64,000 nucleotides of DNA from Corythucha ciliata (Eukaryota; Arthropoda; Insecta; Hemiptera; Tingidae), in assembly GCA_038030265.1 (NCBI GenBank), contig CM075937.1, positions 37,676,198-37,740,197 of the forward strand, given 5' to 3'. The notes under the pieces are model-generated. The model was not told the DNA's origin, did not search any database, and saw nothing but the letters and a program-made list of their open reading frames with translations. The position numbers and the translations under genes were made by a program. Of this stretch, positions 57,500-64,000 are shown in pieces (positions within the stretch are counted from its first letter, which is position 1; each line of letters begins with the position of its first letter).

Positions 57500-58115
57500 A
57501 CGTCTCCGTGTGTACACGGCTTTACTGGTTTTTTCCACTGGGGCCGAAATGAAAGAATCTGTTGGGCGAATTATACGGAACCCATCTCTGAAAGGTTTGT
57601 GCATCTTTTGAAGTGCATACAATTTAGGTGCATTGGGATTGGGATTAATATATTTCCCTGAAAGTAACTCCCTTTCTGTGAAAAGAAATTGCATTGTCTT
57701 TTAACACTTTTCTCACTTCTTTTTGGCATTTCTAAGTTGGGTCTTGGCGAGCAAGCTGAAACCACTGTCTCGAAGGAATTCTTCAGTCCTGGTTACATAC
57801 TGTGATCTGTCCATTACTACAGAGGTGTTACCCTTATCTTCCTTTAAAATTACCAAACCATTGTCATCGATTTCTTTTTTAGAGCATGTATCAATTTTTG
57901 GTCTTTGCTTTGACTGGTGTCCCCTAGAGCGTGTTCAATGAATTGTCTTATTGCTGCTGAGCATTCCTCTTTTTCTTCCCCCTCCTTGACACCGCACACT
58001 CTATTGAAGCGGTCAATTTTAATAAATCATTCTTCGTAATGCTTTGGTGAACTTAAAACCTTTATTTAACAGATCGTTTTCTTCGTCGGTAAAAATAAAA
58101 ATAACAGTCCCTCCA
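57500..58115 (-). pseudogene. Penelope-like N-terminal fragment, copy 3
   Basis: This is the single copy in unit 2, offset 9860 nt from copy 1, with the same motifs and frame breaks. The shared lesions show the element was already dead before duplication. Confidence 0.8.
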
Positions 58116-59413
58116 ATGCACGCTTATCTTCTCTCCCCCCCCCCTTTGTGTTGCCCCTTAGGGAGAAAAATTGTTAGGCTCTGCGTCCTCTCGATTGAAT
58201 AGAGTTAGTACAGACAACAAAGTGTGAAACTGATGCAAACAATGTAACTGACCAGTCTAGTCTGACTCAAATTTTCGTGTAAGTTGTTAACGTTATTTAT
58301 TTATTATTTTTATGGATTTAATGACCCCCCTTTTTTAGTGTAGGTTTGTAAACAAAAGCACTGAGGATCCCTCCAAGTAGGCGAAAAGCTATTGTTTTTT
58401 CAAAATAAATACTATTATTCGTTGGGAGACAACAACATTCAAAAATTTGTCATCAGCGAACTCAACAACATTGACCCTAAGAACATCTTACGATGAAAAA
58501 TGAAAGTTCACCGATTGAGCCAACTTCTGAGGGAGTGGGACTTTTTTGTGCATCCCCCGCTTTGATAACAACTCTGAAACAGCGCCTGTATATGAAGTCG
58601 AATAACGAAAATGCCGTACTCGGTTCAATTGCCGGACTGATGAGACCAGGACCGAGTAGCTCTGATGGCTGGCTGAAGGTCTGAGGTCGAAACGGAGACT
58701 GAACCACACGTTCGATGCAGTTTTTTAATAACGAAAATGTTCGTGAACATTTAAAATAATTGGTGGAGGGGGGGGGTTCAGTACGGAAAAATGGTAATGG
58801 TCATAGATAATTTCCCTGTAGAATGAAGAACCCCCTCCCCTGTGTGGAAAAAGGGGTCTTTTTCCTGTTCCACTAAGGAAAAACTTTAAAGTCGTAAAAA
58901 CTTAGTTGAAAAAATCTCGCAAATTTTCCAATCGAACATTTAATTTGTCTCTTCGATTTCTCATGCCAAGAGAGCAATTTACCCCACCATTCAAGCTTGG
59001 CAAAAAAAAACAAAAAAAAACAGTGAATCAGGGGGGGGGGCTCCCATTGAAAATTATTTGCGAGCAGTGATTCTCTTCCTCTTCAAACACGGACGTCATA
59101 ACTGCACGTTTCCTATTCCTAATGCTTTTTCGACACAAAGTTGCGAAATTTACTGGCGGGGGGCGGGGTTAATTTTTCTTCGCCTGTCATAGTAGCACTG
59201 CAGCAGGGGGTCAGGACAAAATTGACCTTGGTGGATGATTGAAAAAAAAAAAAAAAATAATCGGTTGTCTTTTTACAATACACGCCTCATGATATAAAAC
59301 CATTAATTTTCGTGGTAAATCGTTCTGTTGGCTTAACGAATTTAAACTCGACTTACTATACTGAGGAACTTCCTATGTTTAGTATAACAAAAATAAAATG
59401 TTGAAGGTAAAGG

Positions 59414-60869
59414 TCAATCGAGGCATAATTTCTTAATCGAACCGTCCAAACCAAAATACGGATTGCTGAATTTCTTCCCTTCGGGCCTTTTACTGTCGTC
59501 GATCGTTTCACTCCACTCGTTCTTGAAGAGATCCCTTTTGGTAAGGGCGAGCTGTCGCCACGATCCTACTGGGACGAAAGTGGAAATTGGTATGACGTTG
59601 CGTTATATACAATACGAAAAAAAAAAAATGTTTCGAGTGCGATTTTTTTTACCGTATATTGAGTCGAGCGAGGGTGACGAACCACCGAAATCATCGGGCA
59701 AAATTTCTGTCGGCACCCATTCTTTTAAAATTTCCGGACCGGAGGATGTGACAAGAAGCTGTTAGAACGATGAAATGTTGTGAGTGAGTGAATTTTTCGT
59801 TGTGTGCTGCTACTTACCCTTTGCTTTAATTTCTCCGCTAGAAATGGTTTAACTAAATAATTCGTAGCGGCCTCCATGGCTGGAGAAGCGTTCACGTAGA
59901 CGAGTTTTAACATTCGAAAGGGATAGGCCTCCTGAAAAAAAAAAACAATTTTGTTTTTTTGTTTTCTGGTTTATTGAACGTTTGAAAAAACCAGCACGGG
60001 ACCTGAATTAAGTAGAAAACATCCCTCGCCAGGCTTGGACTCAGATGAATCAACATGTCCGGTGAGCTTCCCTTCAAGTCAGTCATAGCGATGTACCCAG
60101 ACGATGAGATCTCCGGTTGTCGCATGGCTAGTTCAAAAAGTTGAAACATGGCTCGAAAAACGCCGGTAAATGTGCCCGCGAAAGGGCCGACAATTCGAGC
60201 GTAGTAAATTCGAGTACTGTCGGGGCAGGATTTTGGAAATATCATGGACTGCCTGTGTGGGGAAAATGAATGAGACGAGAGAGAGAGAAATAAAACGAAG
60301 AAGAAAGATTGGAAAGAGCACTTGAACTTACACGAATTTAGAGACCTCTTCGGTCAATACATCATCCGGATCGAAACTGCTGAAAATGCTCTGACAAGCA
60401 GACCTAGTGCTGTAGTAAGCGTCTATCTTCTTTTTACTTTTTTCAAGGCTTCCTTTGCAACCAGTTAGGAAGCGAATAAGAAAGAAGTCATCCTCTAAAT
60501 TTGGGAAAATGTAAAACTGTGTCAAATGAAGCGTTAAGCGCTTGCAATAAATAATATTTAAGCATTGCGGGGGGGGGGGGTGTATAATTCGCCAGTTATT
60601 CAGCTGGTAAAAAATGTTGGCATCGAGGAACTGCACCGGTTGGCAGGGGGAGGAGGTAAAACATACTGTGCTCAAATACAACGTTAGATTACTGGAAAAG
60701 AAAAATACTCACCTTTTAGCCGAGATGAAGGCAGATGATGTTGCTCCTCGAGCCACGATCGCAGCATCTTAACATCTTCCATCAACTGGTTTCTACTGTA
60801 GTTAATTTTTTTGAGACCGGCAACTTCTTCGTCATCACTCAGAGGAATTAACGGTTGAATTTGAGTCAT
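59414..60869 (-). CDS. CRAL-TRIO domain protein, alpha-tocopherol-transfer-protein-like (copy 2)
   Basis: This is the tandem duplicate of the gene at 51281-52734. Exons are 60713-60869, 60332-60494, 60003-60252, 59818-59931, 59653-59758 and 59414-59568, with the same phases and 314 aa. In the exons I noticed only silent changes: GTG/GTT Val in exon 1 and AGC/AGT Ser in exon 6. Intron differences are homopolymer lengths and single bases; the intron 1 acceptor is TAG instead of CAG and still valid. Both copies keep about 1.1 kb of highly similar upstream sequence, so the regulatory region was copied too. This could be a dosage duplication or, less likely, unresolved haplotypes placed in tandem. 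Confidence 0.88.
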
Positions 60870-61595
60870 TTTTTTTTTAAATTTGACGAAAAAAAACAGC
60901 TGGAGAAAGCGCTACAATCTACGTTCAGAATGAAACTAAACCCACAAAATCGTTTCTTGTTTGGGCTACCGAAATCAAGAATCCCTCTTATTCATGAATT
61001 AAACATCGAATGGTTTTTTTTTCTTAATGATTTCATCAATAATCAACGAGATAATTGCAAAAACATTTTAATCCACGCGCGCTTCCCGGTTGGGGTACAC
61101 AGATTGAGATTTGCAAGAAGCAACAGAATACGCGAACGTTTCTGACCGATTTCTAATTCTAAAAATATCTCACAAAGGTTTCACTCATACGAACGACATG
61201 CTACACTACAAATAAAAGTGTTTTTTTTTACAGTATTTACCACAAGTAATCCTCTTTTTGTTGTTTTGAGGGGGGAAATGGCTAAGTAGAACCCCCATCT
61301 TTGTGGAGGAGAGACAATTGATGAAGGGGGGGGGCTGTCAGTGACATTAAATAAGATCAATTTAATCTTGCTGTGTAAATTTCATAGAGGAAATCCACTC
61401 GGGAAATTACGCTCATTGTTTTGATAATAGCATAAATTTCCATGAAAACCCACGTCGACTAGAGTACAATGGCGTGTGAAATGATACACGCGAGAAAATA
61501 GAATTGGATAATACAACTAACGAGGGAGGAGGGTGTATGCGAAGAAACTAAAATCGTCATTTATCATAAAACAATACAACTCATAGCATTTTTTA

Positions 61596-61712
61596 TTTAC
61601 ATGAAATTCTGCTCCAGAGCAATTCATTTACACCGTCTTCTTTATTAAAATTTGTTTTAATTTAAAGAGGACGAGTGGAAATGAACTGCTCTGAAGCAGA
61701 ATTTTACGTAAA
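61596..61712. repeat. Long hairpin upstream of CRAL-TRIO copy 2
   Basis: This is the duplicate of the 53463-53577 hairpin. The arms are conserved apart from single changes (catttaca for catttcca in the left arm), with 2 nt added near the loop. Confidence 0.65.
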
Positions 61713-61914
61713 TGGAAAACAAACACTAAGAAACAAAGAATAAGGTCCGAATTCATAGAAGGCACGAATCCAGAAGGGGGCCACAGAGTGAGGGGGGCTC
61801 ACCCTCTTGGAATCGGGGTACTATTGCTAAAACATTGTCATTACATAATTACGCAGCAATAGGCGTGATTATTCGCTACCACGGAAAGGAAGTGGATGAT
61901 TCCTGAGTTACCGC

Positions 61915-62995
61915 GTGCGAGACGTAACGTCGAGTATTGGAATTTATGGCTTTCTCCCCTGCATAGAACCCAATTTCGTGGTTCAGCCCATTCAAACGCC
62001 GAATTTAGCTGATTTGACACTCATAAAATCTCAATTTCGCAGGATTTACTCAGTCAAAATGCCGATTTGCTGGATTGACTCTCTTTAAAAACCAATTTTG
62101 CTTGGTTGTCCCGATAAAAAATTCATCAGGTTATGGGTCCTTCAAAACAGTTATTCTGTTTAACCTTGCGTGATTTGGTCATCAGGACAGCGCCCTGACG
62201 AAAAACCGCAAAATTGCAACACTTTGGAGGCAAATATCCGTGAAATTTGGAGCTTCCTGCAGTTCCTGTCTTAATTTCACGGTGTTGCACGATTCACGCC
62301 TCAATTTAGAGAATTAGAAAGTTTAGAGGATTTTTTTAGTGTGCGGATGCCGGGACACAACTGCGCTCAAAGGCCTGGCAAATATAGCCAACAAATTACA
62401 TCTCTTGGGGCCAAAAACTACGAAATTCCAAGTTTACGGTCTTGATTTTATCAAAATCCAAAGTTCCTGATCATTGCCGGACTATTATTGCCGGTCTGTA
62501 ATAATAATTTTTTTTTTAGTTTTAGCCGCGAATTATTGGTTTTCCTTAATTTTATCCGCGAATCAGTGCTCTTTCTTCATTTTGCTGTGGATTAGCAAAT
62601 TTTTTTCATTTTCGGTCACGAAGTTGCCTTGAGAAGCGACGAATTGTCGTTATTTTCATTTTCACCGCGATTTAGCATTTTTTTTCCACTCACCAGTGTC
62701 TAGCGCTTCTTCTCAATTTTATCAGTGATTTTGCGTTTTTTCTCCAATTTTTGCCGTGAAGTCGTGTTTTTCCTGGCTTTAGCCGCTAAAATGAACAATT
62801 TTACCCAATTCTATCCATTAATTGGCGCTTTTTCTTAATTTTACCGCGGATTAGTAATTTCCTTCATTTTTTCTTCCATGTTCCCTACGGGAATAGAATT
62901 ATGGGCGAATCGGTGTTTTCGTAATTTTAGCGGCGAATTAGCGTTTTTACTCACTTAATCCGCGGAATTAGCGTTTTGTCTCAATGTCATTATTG
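61915..62995 (+). repeat. Family C/E then D array (+), unit 2
   Basis: This is the duplicate of 53940-54990, with small differences such as an extra cctgatcattgccggac stretch near 62465-62500. Confidence 0.72.
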
Positions 62996-63004
62996 AATAA
63001 TTAA

Positions 63005-63975
63005 TCTGAAGTTGAGTGAATGAAGGTGAGCTGAAATTGAGGAAAACGCAAATGTGTGGCTAAAATGGAGGAAAATCGCTGATGTAAGCGATAGAAAGGT
63101 TACTGCGCTGATAAAATTGAGAAAAAGCTCTGAACCCACGGCTAAAACTGGGGAAAATAACTAAATCCCTGCTTAAATGGAAAAAAACGCAAATAAGTAG
63201 CTTCCGTTCAAGGCTAAAACTAAACAAAAAACGCTAATCCTAACAGAAATTGAAGGAAAAAATGCCAATTCGTGGCTAAAATTGAGAAAGTGCGCGAATG
63301 CACAGGTAATCCGCGGCTGAAATTGAGAAAACGTTAGAAACGCTTATACGCAGCTAAATTGAAATAATAAAAAAGCTAATTTGCTGCTAAAATAGGGGAA
63401 CATTAGTAATTCGCCGATAAAGTGTGTTAAAATTTCCAATTCAAATACGCGTCTTCTCGCCTTCTAAGGGCAACTTTGTGGCTAAAATTGAGAAAAACTG
63501 CAAATTCATGACTATTAATAAAATAACAAAACAAAACACTGATTCGTGGCTAGAACTGAGAAGAAACGCCAATCAATAGCTAAACGTAAAACAAAACTGC
63601 TAATGCGGTGCTGAAATGTAAAAGAACCCGTTGTAATTTGCGGCTAGTATTGAAAAAAAAACAATAATTAGCCAGGCTAAAAAAGGTTAATTTTCAGCCT
63701 AAATTTTAAAAAAGTGATAATTCTCTGTCAAAAATGGTGAAATCTAAAAATGGAAAACGCTAATTCGTGACTAAAAACAAAATTCTCTAATTCACGGGTT
63801 AGAAACGTTAGACCGCTACTAAAATTAAGAAAAAGCGCTAATTCACGCCTAAAATTGGGGGAAATCACTAATTCACAGCAAAAATTCAGAAAAATTGCAA
63901 TTTGCGTCAAAAATTGGAAATACGCAATTCGCGGCTTCCGCTGGCAAATTGGAGGCTAAAATGGAGAAACCGGTG
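63005..63975 (-). repeat. Family D array, - orientation, unit 2 and beyond
   Basis: This is the duplicate of 55010-55765 up to about 63719. It then continues with further D units not present in unit 1, ending at a G-run (63973-63986). The array may run to or past the window edge. Confidence 0.72.
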
Positions 63976-64000
63976 GGGGGGGGGGGTAGTGGACGCAGAG

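Larger units (their letters stand above)
55806..63719. repeat. Large direct tandem duplication, unit 2 (about 7.9 kb)
   Basis: This is nearly identical to unit 1 across transposon end, Penelope remnant, CRAL-TRIO gene and arrays. Gene coordinates are offset by 8133-8136 nt. Differences are mostly homopolymer lengths, single substitutions and small indels, indicating a recent event. Homology to unit 1 ends near 63719, after which more D array continues to the window end. Confidence 0.9.

Overview
This window looks like a gene-poor, repeat-rich stretch of an arthropod nuclear genome. An insect, possibly a hemipteran, is my best guess, but I cannot assign a species. The grounds are short introns with consensus splice sites in a CRAL-TRIO gene, divergent secreted trypsin-fold genes, remnants of LINE, Penelope-like, hAT and long-inverted-repeat transposons, long homopolymers (A/T up to about 49, G of 8-14), and very little coding sequence. 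There are no bacterial operons, ribosome-binding sites, rRNA, recognisable tRNA or CRISPR arrays.

Layout. 1-2.4 kb: no gene. 2.4-9.4 kb: diverged minisatellite arrays of three kinds (A, B, C), including a 1.67 kb direct tandem duplication. 9.42-11.28 kb: a 1.86 kb palindrome. 11.3-17.2 kb: more arrays, with a 0.55 kb array segment repeated in inverted orientation about 1.9 kb away. 17.2-21.4 kb: nothing recognised. 21.4-26.6 kb: arrays of a fourth kind (D) arranged in opposite orientations. 27.2-32.6 kb: two convergent genes for secreted serine-protease homologues without a catalytic triad. Between them sits a 3.2 kb transposon with long terminal inverted repeats and a broken XPG-like/CXC gene. 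33.5-41.5 kb: LINE and Penelope-like remnants and MITE-like hairpins. 41.5-46.5 kb: a CACTG-ended transposon containing a hAT-type element with an 8 bp target duplication, which in turn holds a G-rich-ended element filled with D array. 46.0-64.0 kb: a large direct tandem duplication. Each unit carries Penelope-like N-terminal remnants and one intact six-exon CRAL-TRIO lipid-transfer-type gene. The first unit also has an internal 1.7 kb tandem duplication.

Only four genes look intact: the two protease homologues (27171-28133 + and 31623-32564 -) and the two CRAL-TRIO copies (51281-52734 - and 59414-60869 -). The two CRAL-TRIO copies appear to encode the same protein. Everything else I can support is mobile DNA, its debris, or tandem repeats. 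The most unusual features are the set of minisatellite families sharing a CGAAATTG-like core with repeated strand switches, the long-inverted-repeat element with the XPG-like/CXC gene, and the recent duplication of the CRAL-TRIO gene.
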